Assembly: GCA_937975765.1 (NCBI GenBank) | Contig: CALJUR010000079.1 | Span: 1 to 64,000 of the forward strand | Length of the DNA stretch: 64,000 bases | Origin: an uncultured Myxococcales bacterium | GTDB lineage: Bacteria; Myxococcota_A; UBA9042; DTJE01 | Direction: 5' to 3' | Shown here: positions 50,168 to 59,100 of the stretch, in pieces | How positions within the stretch are numbered: position 1 is the first letter of the stretch | How the letters are laid out: each line of letters begins with the position of its first letter | Translations under genes and position numbers: made by a program | Notes under the pieces: model-generated | The model's database searches: none | Told to the model about the DNA's origin: nothing | The model's input: only the letters and a program-made list of their open reading frames with translations

Positions 50168-50839
50168 ATGAAACGCACATCCCCCCATCCGGAAGGACAC
50201 CGGGACGACGTGGACACGCGATCGCGGCTGCTGGAAGCGGCCCGGAGCCTGTTCATCACGCAGGGCTTCCGCGGGACCAGCACGCGTGCCATCGCGGCGC
50301 AGGCGGGCTGCAACCTGTCGCTGATCAAGTACTACTTCGGGTCCAAGGAGGGCCTGCTGCGCGAGGTCCTGCGGCCCGAGATCGAATCGGTGCGCTCGCT
50401 GATCGACGCGCTCGACGGCGACGTGCCCCCCTCCGCCGAGCAGTTGCAGGCCTTCTTCCTGGGCCTGGCCCGGCACATCGACGCCAACCGCTGGTTCTTC
50501 CGGCTGGTGTTCGCCGAGCTGCTGCGGGAAGGCAGCCCCTTGAGCCAGGAGATGCTGGAGCCGATCCGCGGCAACCAGGCGGTGGGCCGGCGGCTCCTTC
50601 TGCGGGCGAAGGACGCCGGGATGCTGCGGGATGTCGATATCGAGGTCGCCCTGATGGGCATCATCGGCTCGCTGCTGTTCTATCACCTGGGGTATCCCCT
50701 GGCGTCCATGCTGGTCGGGCCGCGCTCGCCCGCGGTGATCGAGCGGATCGGGCTGGCGTCCGCCGACCTCTTCCTGCACGGGATCCTGAAGCAACCCGGG
50801 GACCCGGCCTCCCGTGCCGGGAAGGAGACGGCTCGATGA
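50168..50839 (+). CDS. TetR-family regulator (CecR/YbiH-like)
   Basis: This 223-residue repressor has a TetR N-terminal HTH (about 18-64: TRSRLLEAARSLFITQGFRGTSTRAIAAQAGCNLSLIKYYFGSKEGLL). A ligand-binding C-terminus follows, with FFRLVFAELLREGSPLSQEM and PAVIERIGLASADLFLHGIL, resembling the DUF1956-type domain of CecR (YbiH), which controls ybhGFSR in E. coli. The stop overlaps the next start as ATGA, so it is coupled to the operon it likely represses. Confidence 0.88.
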   Translation: MKRTSPHPEGHRDDVDTRSRLLEAARSLFITQGFRGTSTRAIAAQAGCNLSLIKYYFGSKEGLLREVLRPEIESVRSLIDALDGDVPPSAEQLQAFFLGLARHIDANRWFFRLVFAELLREGSPLSQEMLEPIRGNQAVGRRLLLRAKDAGMLRDVDIEVALMGIIGSLLFYHLGYPLASMLVGPRSPAVIERIGLASADLFLHGILKQPGDPASRAGKETAR

Positions 50840-51873
50840 AGCGGTTCGTCATCGTCCTGGTCGTGCTGACGATCGCGCTGGGCACCGCCCTGGCGATCTG
50901 GATCGCGCGGCAGTCGGCCGACCGGCAGGGCCCCCCGGGGTCGTCCGGGGTCATCGAGGGGACCCGCGTGCAGGTCGCGGCGCGATTGCCGGCCCGGATC
51001 CGGGCCCTGCACGCCCGGGAGGGCGACGGGGTCAAGGCGGGCGACCTCCTGGTGGAACTGGACTGCAGCGAGCCCGACGCGCTGGTGGCCGAGGCCGGGG
51101 CGCGAATCGAGGCGGCGAAGGCCCAGGTGGCGGCCGCGCGCGCGCAGGCCGAAGCGGTCGACTTCGCGCGGAAGGCGGCCGAGCGCCAGGCCCGCAGCCA
51201 GGCCACCGGCGCCGGGTCGTACGCGGTGCAGGAGGCCAACGCAAGGCGGCAGTCGCAGCGCGCCCAGCGGCTGGACAGCGAGGGCGCGATGGCGACGGCC
51301 CAGCGCGAGAACCTGGACACCGTGGCGGAGGACCTGTCCAGGCGACGCGCGGCCGCTCTGGAACTGGCCGGCGCGGCGGGCGAACAGGCGAAGGCGGCCG
51401 GCCTGCAGGCGGCCGCGGCGGCCGAGCAGGTGCGCGCGGCCGAGAAGCAGGTCGCGGCCGGCGAAGCCGCCCTGTCCCGTGCGAAGTCGGCCCAGGCGGA
51501 GTGCCGGATCGAGTCGCCGATCGCAGGCACGGTGACGATCCGGGCCAAGGAGCCCGGGGAGGTGGTCCTTCCCGGCACGACGCTGTTCGAGGTCACCGAC
51601 GCCAGCGCCCCCAGGGTGACGTTCTACGTGACGAATGCCGACCTGGCGCGGGTGTCGGCCGGCCAGGTCGTGACCATGACGGCCGACGCCTGGCCCGGCG
51701 AGACGTTCGAGGGCCGCGTCCGCAGGGTGTCTCCGGAGGCCGAGTTCACGCCCCGCACCATCCAGACCCGCAGCGACCGGGACCGGCTGGTATACGCCGT
51801 GGAAGCCGACGTGAAGAACCCCGACGGGAAACTGCGCGTGGGGATGCCCGTCGAGGTCCGCGTGGTGCCGTAA
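50836..51873 (+). CDS. HlyD-family periplasmic adaptor (YbhG-like)
   Basis: This 345-residue adaptor has an N-terminal membrane anchor (4-26), a split lipoyl/barrel-sandwich domain (GVIEGTRVQVAARLPARIRALHAREGDGVKAGDLLVELD and ECRIESPIAGTVTIRAKEPGEVVLPGTTLFEV), and a long Ala/Gln-rich coiled-coil hairpin (about 85-215) for reaching a TolC channel. A beta-barrel domain closes it (VTFYVTNADLARVSAGQVVTMTADAWPGETFEGRV). It links inner-membrane permeases to TolC. It is coupled to tetR by a 4-base overlap. Confidence 0.92.
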   Translation: MKRFVIVLVVLTIALGTALAIWIARQSADRQGPPGSSGVIEGTRVQVAARLPARIRALHAREGDGVKAGDLLVELDCSEPDALVAEAGARIEAAKAQVAAARAQAEAVDFARKAAERQARSQATGAGSYAVQEANARRQSQRAQRLDSEGAMATAQRENLDTVAEDLSRRRAAALELAGAAGEQAKAAGLQAAAAAEQVRAAEKQVAAGEAALSRAKSAQAECRIESPIAGTVTIRAKEPGEVVLPGTTLFEVTDASAPRVTFYVTNADLARVSAGQVVTMTADAWPGETFEGRVRRVSPEAEFTPRTIQTRSDRDRLVYAVEADVKNPDGKLRVGMPVEVRVVP

Positions 51874-51893
51874 CCCCCGGGGAGCCGTAACCC

Positions 51894-52835
51894 ATGGGCA
51901 ACCCGCCCGTCGCCGTCGTGTCCGGCCTTCGCCACCGCTTCGGGACGACCGTCGCCCTGGACGGGATGTCCTTCGAGGTCCGGCCCGGGGAACTGTACGG
52001 TCTGGTCGGGCCGGACGGCGCCGGCAAGACCACGACGGTCCGGGCGATGGCGGGCCTGCTGCAGCCCGCGGAGGGCACGGTGCGCATCGAGGGCCAGGAC
52101 CCCCTGGATCCGGGGTCCGGCGTGCGCGAGCGGATGGGCTACATGCCGCAGCGGTACGGGCTGTACCGCGACCTCAGCGTCCACGAGAACCTGCGCTTCT
52201 TCGGGAACCTCTTCTGCCTGGACCGGTCGGAGTTCCGGAGGCGCCGCGACCGCCTGCTGGACATCACCCGGCTGGCGCCGTTCGGGGACCGCCGGGCGGA
52301 CGCGCTGTCCGGCGGCATGTACAAGAAACTGGCGCTGGCCTGCGCCCTGCTGCACCAGCCGTCCTTCCTGCTGCTGGACGAGCCGACGAACGGCGTGGAC
52401 CCGGTGTCGCGCGGCGAGTTGTGGGCCCTGCTGGCCGACTTCACGGCGGGGGGCATGGCAGTGCTGGTCACCACGTCGTACATGGACGAGGCAGCGCGCT
52501 GTTCCCGGGTGGGCCTGGCCTTCGGGGGCCGGCTGGTCCTGCAAGGCCGCCCCTCCGACCTGGTCGCGGGGTTCGGCGACGCGGTGCTGCGGGTGGAGCC
52601 GGCCTCAGGCGAGGGCATGGCCACGGTGGAGGCCGTGCTGGCGGGCCCCGGGAAGGGGGTCGAGGCGGTCACGCCGCTGGGGACCGGCCTGCGCGTCGTG
52701 GTGCGCGCCGCCGAGGCCGATCGCGTGGCGTCCGACATCCGGGCCAGCGGCGCGACGGTGCGCCGCCTGGCACCGGGCTTCGAGGACCTGTTCCTGGCCC
52801 GGGTGGCGGACAACGACTCGCGGGGGGCGGGATGA
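51894..52835 (+). CDS. ABC transporter ATPase 1 (N-half of YbhF-like)
   Basis: This 313-residue nucleotide-binding protein has Walker A GPDGAGKTT, Q-loop (YMPQRYGLYRDLSVHEN), signature LSGGMYKKLALA, Walker B FLLLDEPTNGVDP, and a D-loop. The H-loop reads VTTSYMDEA, with Ser where His is expected, so its ATP site is probably impaired. The opening LYGLVGPDGAGK is typical of the first half of YbhF. It precedes the second ATPase with a 4-base overlap. Confidence 0.92.
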   Translation: MGNPPVAVVSGLRHRFGTTVALDGMSFEVRPGELYGLVGPDGAGKTTTVRAMAGLLQPAEGTVRIEGQDPLDPGSGVRERMGYMPQRYGLYRDLSVHENLRFFGNLFCLDRSEFRRRRDRLLDITRLAPFGDRRADALSGGMYKKLALACALLHQPSFLLLDEPTNGVDPVSRGELWALLADFTAGGMAVLVTTSYMDEAARCSRVGLAFGGRLVLQGRPSDLVAGFGDAVLRVEPASGEGMATVEAVLAGPGKGVEAVTPLGTGLRVVVRAAEADRVASDIRASGATVRRLAPGFEDLFLARVADNDSRGAG

Positions 52836-53752
52836 GCGACACCGTCATCCGCTGCCGCGGCCTGGGCCGCACCTTCGGCGACTTCCACGCCGTACGGGAC
52901 GTGTCGTTCGAGGTTCCGCCCGGGGAGATCTTCGGGTACCTGGGCGCCAACGGCGCCGGGAAGTCCACGACCATCCGCATCCTGTGCGGCCTGCTGCGGC
53001 CGACGTCCGGCGCGGCGGAGGTGGCCGGCTTCGACGTCGCGAAGGACCCCGAGTCGGTCAAGCGCCGCATCGGCTACATGTCGCAGAAGTTCTCGCTGTA
53101 CCCGGACCTGACCGTCGAGGAGAACCTGGACTTCTTCGGGGGCGCGTACGGCCTGTCCGGGCGGCGGCTGCGGGAACGCATCGACGCGGTCGTCGAGGAG
53201 GTGGGCCTGCAGCGCGAGCGCGCCTCGATCACCGCCTCCCTGCCGGGCGGGCGCCAGCAGCGGGTCGCCCTGGCCAACGCCCTGCTGCACGACCCGCGGA
53301 TCCTGTTCCTGGACGAGCCCACGGCGGGCGTGGACCCGGCGGCGCGCCGGGAGTTCCTGTCCCTGGTGCGGCGGCGGGTGCAGGCCGGCGCGACCGTGTT
53401 CCTGACCACGCACTACCTGGACGAGGCCGAGTACTGCCGCCGCGTGGGCCTGATGGTGGCGGGCCGCCTGGTCGCCCTGGGCACCCCGGCCGAACTGAAG
53501 GCGCGATTCGCCCCGGGCGAGGTGCGGGTGCTGCACGGGACCCCGGCACGACTGGCCGAGGCCATCCGCCCCCTGCCCGGCGTCCTGGCGCTGCAGTCGA
53601 TGGGGGGCGGCGTCCGGGTGCGCACCGGGCCGGAGGCCCTGGAGGAGGTCGTCGCGGCGGCACGGCGCGCCGTTCCTTCCGTCGAGGTGGAGGTCTCGGA
53701 GCCCACCCTGGACGACGTGTTCCTGTCCGTGGTGCAGGGGAGCGCCCCATGA
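52832..53752 (+). CDS. ABC transporter ATPase 2 (C-half of YbhF-like)
   Basis: This 306-residue ATPase has Walker A GANGAGKST, Q-loop YMSQKFSLYPDLTVEEN, Walker B ILFLDEPTAGVDP and an intact H-loop THYLDEA. The signature is LPGGRQQRVALA, departing from LSGGQ. Together with ATPase 1 the two would form an asymmetric dimer. In E. coli the two halves are fused in YbhF; here they are two genes overlapping by ATGA. Confidence 0.92.
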   Translation: MSDTVIRCRGLGRTFGDFHAVRDVSFEVPPGEIFGYLGANGAGKSTTIRILCGLLRPTSGAAEVAGFDVAKDPESVKRRIGYMSQKFSLYPDLTVEENLDFFGGAYGLSGRRLRERIDAVVEEVGLQRERASITASLPGGRQQRVALANALLHDPRILFLDEPTAGVDPAARREFLSLVRRRVQAGATVFLTTHYLDEAEYCRRVGLMVAGRLVALGTPAELKARFAPGEVRVLHGTPARLAEAIRPLPGVLALQSMGGGVRVRTGPEALEEVVAAARRAVPSVEVEVSEPTLDDVFLSVVQGSAP

Positions 53753-54906
53753 AGCAGCGGCCCGCCACGCGCCTCCCCCCGCTCCTTCGGGCCCGGCGCT
53801 TTTCGCGCAGGACGCTGGCCGTCTCGGCCAAGGAGATCCTGCACGTCGCCCGCGACCCCTCGACCCTCTACATCGCGCTGGGCCTGCCGGTCGTGCTGCT
53901 GCTGATCTTCGGGTACGGCATCTCCTTCGACCTGGACCATTCCCCGCTGGCCGTGGTGGACGACGACCGGACCCCGACGTCGCGGGCGTTCGTGGATGCC
54001 CTGACCTCCTCCGGCGAGTTCCGGGTGGCCGCCTGGCCCGGGGACGCCGACGACGTCGACGAGTTGTTCCGCCAAGGCGTCGCCTCGTCCGCCATCGTCC
54101 TGCCGCCCGGCTTCTCGGACCACCTTGCGGGCGGCCGGGACGCCCCGCTGCAGGTCCTGGTGGACGGCAGCGACGGCTCCCGGGCCGGCGGCGTGATGGG
54201 GACCCTGGCCGCCCTGCTGCGCCGCGAGGTCTCGACCCTGGCCGGCGCCTCGGCGACGCCGCCGATCGAGGCCCGCGTCTCCCTGCTGTACAACCCCGGC
54301 CTGCGCTCCGCCATCTTCTTCGTCCCCGGCCTCGTGGCCTACATCCTGGCCATCGCCGGGGTGCTGCTGACGGCGCTGACCATCGCCCGCGAGGAGGAGC
54401 AGGGCAACCTGGAACAGTTGTTCGCGACGCCGATCGGGCGCCTGGAGGTGGTACTGGGCAAGCTTCTCCCGTACCTGGCGCTGGGGATCGTGCAGGCGCT
54501 GACGGTGCTGGTCGTCGGGGCGTACGCCTTCGGGGTTCCCGTCACCGGCAGCCCCGCCACGCTCGCCGTCGGCACCCTGCTCTTCCTGGTGGCGATGCTG
54601 TCGCAGGGCCTGCTCATCTCGGTCGTGGCGCACAGCCAGCAGGTGGCCACCCAGGCCGGAGCCCTTTCGTCGCTGCTGCCGGCAATCCTGCTGTCGGGCT
54701 TCCTGTTCCCGGTCGAACGGATGCCCTGGATCCTGCAGATCCTTGCGTCCATCTTCCCGTCCCGCTACTACGTGACGGTCCTGCGCGGCGTGCTGCTGAA
54801 GGGCAACGGGTTCGACACCCTGTGGCCGCACCTGCTGGCGATGGCCGTCTTCTCCGGGGTCGTCCTGACGATCGCGACGCGGCGCTTCCGGCGGAGGGTG
54901 GCATGA
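53749..54906 (+). CDS. ABC-2 type permease 1 (YbhS-like)
   Basis: This 385-residue permease has an N-terminal amphipathic and first membrane helix (LYIALGLPVVLLLIFGYGIS), a large extracytoplasmic domain (about 60-185, with SPLAVVDDDRTPTSRAFVDAL), then five further helices including FVPGLVAYILAIAGVLLTALTIAREEEQGNLEQLFATPIGRLEVVLGKLLPY. That is typical of ABC-2 exporters. It ends coupled to the next permease (ATGA). Confidence 0.92.
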   Translation: MKQRPATRLPPLLRARRFSRRTLAVSAKEILHVARDPSTLYIALGLPVVLLLIFGYGISFDLDHSPLAVVDDDRTPTSRAFVDALTSSGEFRVAAWPGDADDVDELFRQGVASSAIVLPPGFSDHLAGGRDAPLQVLVDGSDGSRAGGVMGTLAALLRREVSTLAGASATPPIEARVSLLYNPGLRSAIFFVPGLVAYILAIAGVLLTALTIAREEEQGNLEQLFATPIGRLEVVLGKLLPYLALGIVQALTVLVVGAYAFGVPVTGSPATLAVGTLLFLVAMLSQGLLISVVAHSQQVATQAGALSSLLPAILLSGFLFPVERMPWILQILASIFPSRYYVTVLRGVLLKGNGFDTLWPHLLAMAVFSGVVLTIATRRFRRRVA

Positions 54907-56042
54907 CGCCGGGCCTGATGGCGGTGATGCGCAAGGAGGTCCGGCAGGTCACCCGCGACCCGCGCATGATGCCGATGCTGGTCGTCGCGCCGGTGGTGCA
55001 ACTGCTGGTCTTCGGCTTCGCGGTGGACTTCGAGGTCGAGCACCTGCGTACCGTGACCTGCGACCTGGACGGCACCCCCGAGTCCCGCGAACTGGTGCGG
55101 CGGGCCACGGCGGACCGCTCGTTCCTGGACATCGGCCCGGCCCTCGATTGCTCCCGCCCCGAGGAGGACGTCCGGGATGGCCGCGCCGAGGTCGCCCTGG
55201 TGGTCCCGCGCGGGTTCTCCCGGGACGTGCAGGCCGGCATCCCGGCGACGGTCCAGGTCCTGGCGGACGGCACCAACCCGCTGTATGGCCGCTTCGCCCA
55301 GCAGGCCGCCGGCGCCGCGATCGACGCCCTGTCGCTGGACGTGCTGCGCGGCCGGGCGGACCTGGCGCGCGGCCTCCTGTCGGCGGACCCTCCCGTCGCC
55401 CGTCCCCGCGCGGAGGTCCGGGTGTTCTACAACCCCCGCCTGAAGAGCCCGATCTTCATGGTCCCGGGCGTCGCCGCGATGATCCTGCTGGTGGTGACGA
55501 CGATCGTGATGGCGATGAACCTGGCCCGCGAGCGGGAGATCGGCACTCTGGAACAGGTGATCGTCACGCCGCTGAGGCCCTGGGAACTGATCCTGGGGAA
55601 GGTGCTGCCGTTCGTGCTGCTGGGCTGCTTCGACGTGCTGCTGGTGCTGACGGTCGGGGCCTGGTCGTTCGACGTGCCGATCCGCGGGTCGCTGGGTCTG
55701 CTGGCGCTGGGCACGCTGCTGTATATCCTGTGCACGGTCGGCACCGGCCTGTTCCTGTCGGTGGCGGCGCGGAACCAGCAGCAGGCGTTCCTGCTGGCCT
55801 TCTCGGTGATGATGCCCGGCCTGCTTCTCTCCGGGGTCATGACCCCGATCGAGAACATGCCCCGCTGGCTGCAGCCCGTGACGTACCTGAATCCCATCCG
55901 CTACTACGTCGAGATCCTTCGCGGCGTGCTGCTGAAGGCGTCGGACCTGCACGACCTCGGATGGCAGTTCGTGGCCCTGCTGGGATTCGGACTGGGGATC
56001 CTGGTGGCGGCGGGCCTCAGATTCCGCAAGAGGATCGGCTGA
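54903..56042 (+). CDS. ABC-2 type permease 2 (YbhR-like)
   Basis: This 379-residue permease has the same layout as its neighbour: MRKEVRQVTRDPRMMPMLVVAPVVQLLVFGFAVDFEVE, a soluble loop (about 50-180), then MVPGVAAMILLVVTTIVMAMNLAREREIGTLEQVIVTPLRPWELILGKVLPFVLLGC and further helices. The two permeases likely form a heterodimer. This is the last gene of the operon; a terminator starts 3 bases later. Confidence 0.92.
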   Translation: MTPGLMAVMRKEVRQVTRDPRMMPMLVVAPVVQLLVFGFAVDFEVEHLRTVTCDLDGTPESRELVRRATADRSFLDIGPALDCSRPEEDVRDGRAEVALVVPRGFSRDVQAGIPATVQVLADGTNPLYGRFAQQAAGAAIDALSLDVLRGRADLARGLLSADPPVARPRAEVRVFYNPRLKSPIFMVPGVAAMILLVVTTIVMAMNLAREREIGTLEQVIVTPLRPWELILGKVLPFVLLGCFDVLLVLTVGAWSFDVPIRGSLGLLALGTLLYILCTVGTGLFLSVAARNQQQAFLLAFSVMMPGLLLSGVMTPIENMPRWLQPVTYLNPIRYYVEILRGVLLKASDLHDLGWQFVALLGFGLGILVAAGLRFRKRIG

Positions 56043-56044
56043 TT

Positions 56045-56080
56045 CCGGCCCCGGTGTTTCCGCGCAACGGGCCGGGTTTT
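56045..56080 (+). terminator. Rho-independent terminator of the efflux operon
   Basis: CCGGCCC (56045-56051) pairs with GGGCCGG (56069-56075); after one G comes TTTT (56077-56080). The 7-bp GC stem has a loop of 17 bases, long but acceptable. It follows the permease stop codon by 2 bases. Confidence 0.6.
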
Positions 56081-56147
56081 CGTGTAGAATTCGACCGGCC
56101 CGCCCCCGCGGCGGGAACGGATTCGCCTTCGACGATCGAGGTGGCCC

Positions 56148-59100
56148 ATGCGGCGTGCATCCCTGACCCTCCTTGCCCTGCTGTCGGCTTCCCTGCTTGC
56201 TGGATGCGAGGGGGGAGGCCTTTTCAGGAACCTCGACGCCGACCCGGGGATGCCCGACGGGGGGCAGGGGAGCCTGGACGCCGAGGTCACGCCGGAGGTC
56301 ATCCGGGACGTACCCGACGCCGAGTTGGCCGAGGTTGCCGGGGACGTCCTCGATGCGACCGACGAGGCACCGCGCGACCTCCCGGACGAGGCCTCCGTGG
56401 ACGTGCCCCTCGACCCGATCGAGGACGCCGAGGTCCCGCCGGTCGACGTGCCGCGGGACGAGATCGCGCAGGACCCCGGCACGGACGAACTGCCGGGCGA
56501 CGTGCCGGCGGACACGCTGCCCGACGGCGTCGAGTGCCTGCGGGATGCCGACTGCGCCGACCGGGTGGAACTGGAGACCTGCCAGGTGGCGGTGTGCGAC
56601 GACGGCAAATGCGCGGCGGCTCTCGCCGAGGCGCTGACCCCCTGCGACGACGCGAACGCCTGCACCCGGGACGACGTCTGCGACGCGGAAGGCGCGTGCG
56701 CCGGCACCCTGATCACCTGCAAGGACACCGACCCCTGCACCACCGACACCTGCGACCCGGCGACCGGCTGCCGGTTCGTGCCCTATACCGGCCCTTGCAG
56801 CGACGGCAACCTCTGCACCGGGAACGACTCGTGCGCAACGGGCACCTGCGTCGGCACGACGGTCGACTGCAACGACGACAACGCCTGCACCAGCGACGGC
56901 TGCGCCGCGGCGACCGGGTGCACCTACCAGAAGCTCAACGGCGGCACCTGCGACGACGGCGACGAGTGTTCCAGCGGCGACACGTGCGTCGACGGGGTCT
57001 GCCAGGGCACCGGCGGCTGCAACGATGGCAACGCCTGCACCCGCGACATCTGCACCCCCGGCGTGGGCTGCTCGTACGAGAAGCTGACCGGCACCGCGTG
57101 CAGCGACGGCAACCCGTGCTCGCCGGACGACCACTGCGAGGACGGGACCTGCATCGGGTTCACGAACTGCGACGACGGCAACCCGTGCACCGAGGACACC
57201 TGCACGGCGACCGGCTGCCAGCACCGCGAGACCACGGCCCCCTGCGACGACGGCGACGCGTGCACCTCCGGCGACACCTGCTCGATGGGCGCGTGCGTCG
57301 GCACGCCCTACACCTGCAACCCGGGGGACTGCGAGGAATCGGCCGCGTGCGACGGCCTGGGCGGCTGCACGGTGGTGGACAAGCCGAACGGCACTGCCTG
57401 CACGGCGGACGCCGAGCAGTGCACGAAGGACGTCTGCGCGGCGGGCGAGTGCACGCACCCGGCGAAGACGGACGGCACCTCCTGCGACGACGGCAACCTC
57501 TGCACCCGCACGGACGCCTGCGACAGCGGCGTGTGCGTCGGCGGCAACCCGGTGACCTGCACGCAGACCGACCCCTGCCAGCCCGGGGCCTGCGACCCGG
57601 CCACCGGCACCTGCACGCTGGGCGGCAAGCAGGAAGGCGATGTCTGCGACGACAACAACCGGTGCACGCAGGGCGAGACCTGCCACCTGGGCGCCTGCAC
57701 GCCGGCCACCCGGACGGTCTGCACGGCGCTGGACCCGTGCCACGAGGTCGGCACCTGCAACACCTCGACCGGCATCTGCTCGAACCCGCCGAAGTCCGAC
57801 ACCTCGTACTGCGACGACGGGGACCTCTGCACCCGGATGGACATGTGCCGGTCCGGCGTCTGCACCGGCCTGGACCCGGTGGCCTGCCCGGTGCCCGACA
57901 GTTGCCACGAACCGGGAGTCTGCAACCCGGCTTCGGGCGTGTGCTCGAACCCGCCGAAACCCGATGGCTCCGAGTGCAACGACAACGTTCTGTGCACCCG
58001 GGAGGACCAGTGCACCGCCGGTGTCTGCGCAGGCCAGGCATACAGTTGCAACGACGGCCTCACCTGCACGACCGACGCGTGCGACGGCGTCGGGTGCGTG
58101 AACACCGTCAAGCCGAACTACTGCGTGGCCGGCGGCGCCTGCCGCACCCCGTTCAAGGTGAACCCGACCAACCCGTGCCAGGTCTGCCTGCCGGACGTGA
58201 ACCCGAACGACTGGTCCAACAACCCCGGGCCCTGCACCGACAACGATCTGTGCACGAAGAACGACTCCTGCATCGACGGGCAGTGCCAGGGCGAGGCCTT
58301 CTCGTGCGGGGACGACATCGAGTGCACCGAGGACCTCTGCGACGGCGCGGGCGGCTGCAACAACCCGCTGAAGGCGGATTCCTGCCGCATCGACGACATC
58401 TGCCGGGTCCAGAACGAGTCCAACCCGGCCAACACCTGCCAGCGCTGCTGGCCCAGCGAGAGCCAGGTGCAGTGGAGCGGCCGCCCCGAGGGCGACGAGT
58501 GCAACGACGGGATCGCCTGCACGACGACGGACGTCTGCGTGTCCGGGACGTGCACCGGCACGCCCTACGAATGCGACGACCTGAAGGACTGCACGGGCGA
58601 CGCGTGCGACGGGCGCGGCGGCTGCCTGTTCACCGTCCTGCCGGGCACGTGCCTGATCGACGGCCTGTGCCTGTCGGACGGGGACACCAACCCGGCCAAC
58701 GTCTGCGAGGGATGCGTGCACGACAACGCTCCGGAGACCTGGAGCGGCGTGAACGACGGCATGCAGTGCAACGAGGGGGACGCGTGCACGAACCCCGGCA
58801 AGTGCATGGGAGGCGTCTGCGAGGAGGGGACCTCGAAGTGCGACGACGGCATCAGTTGCACGATCGACGCCTGCACCCCCGAAGGCGCCTGCTCGAACAC
58901 GCTGCTGGCCGGGTGGTGCGTGATCGACGCGGTGTGCGCGCAGGCCGGCGAGATGAGCTCGACGAACCCCTGCCTGGTGTGCGACCCGTCCACGAACCCG
59001 AACGGCTGGTCGCCGCTGAGCGGCACGGCCTGCAGCGACAGCAACGAGTGCACGCTGGACGACGTCTGCGTCGAGGGAACGTGCACCGGCACGCCTATGG

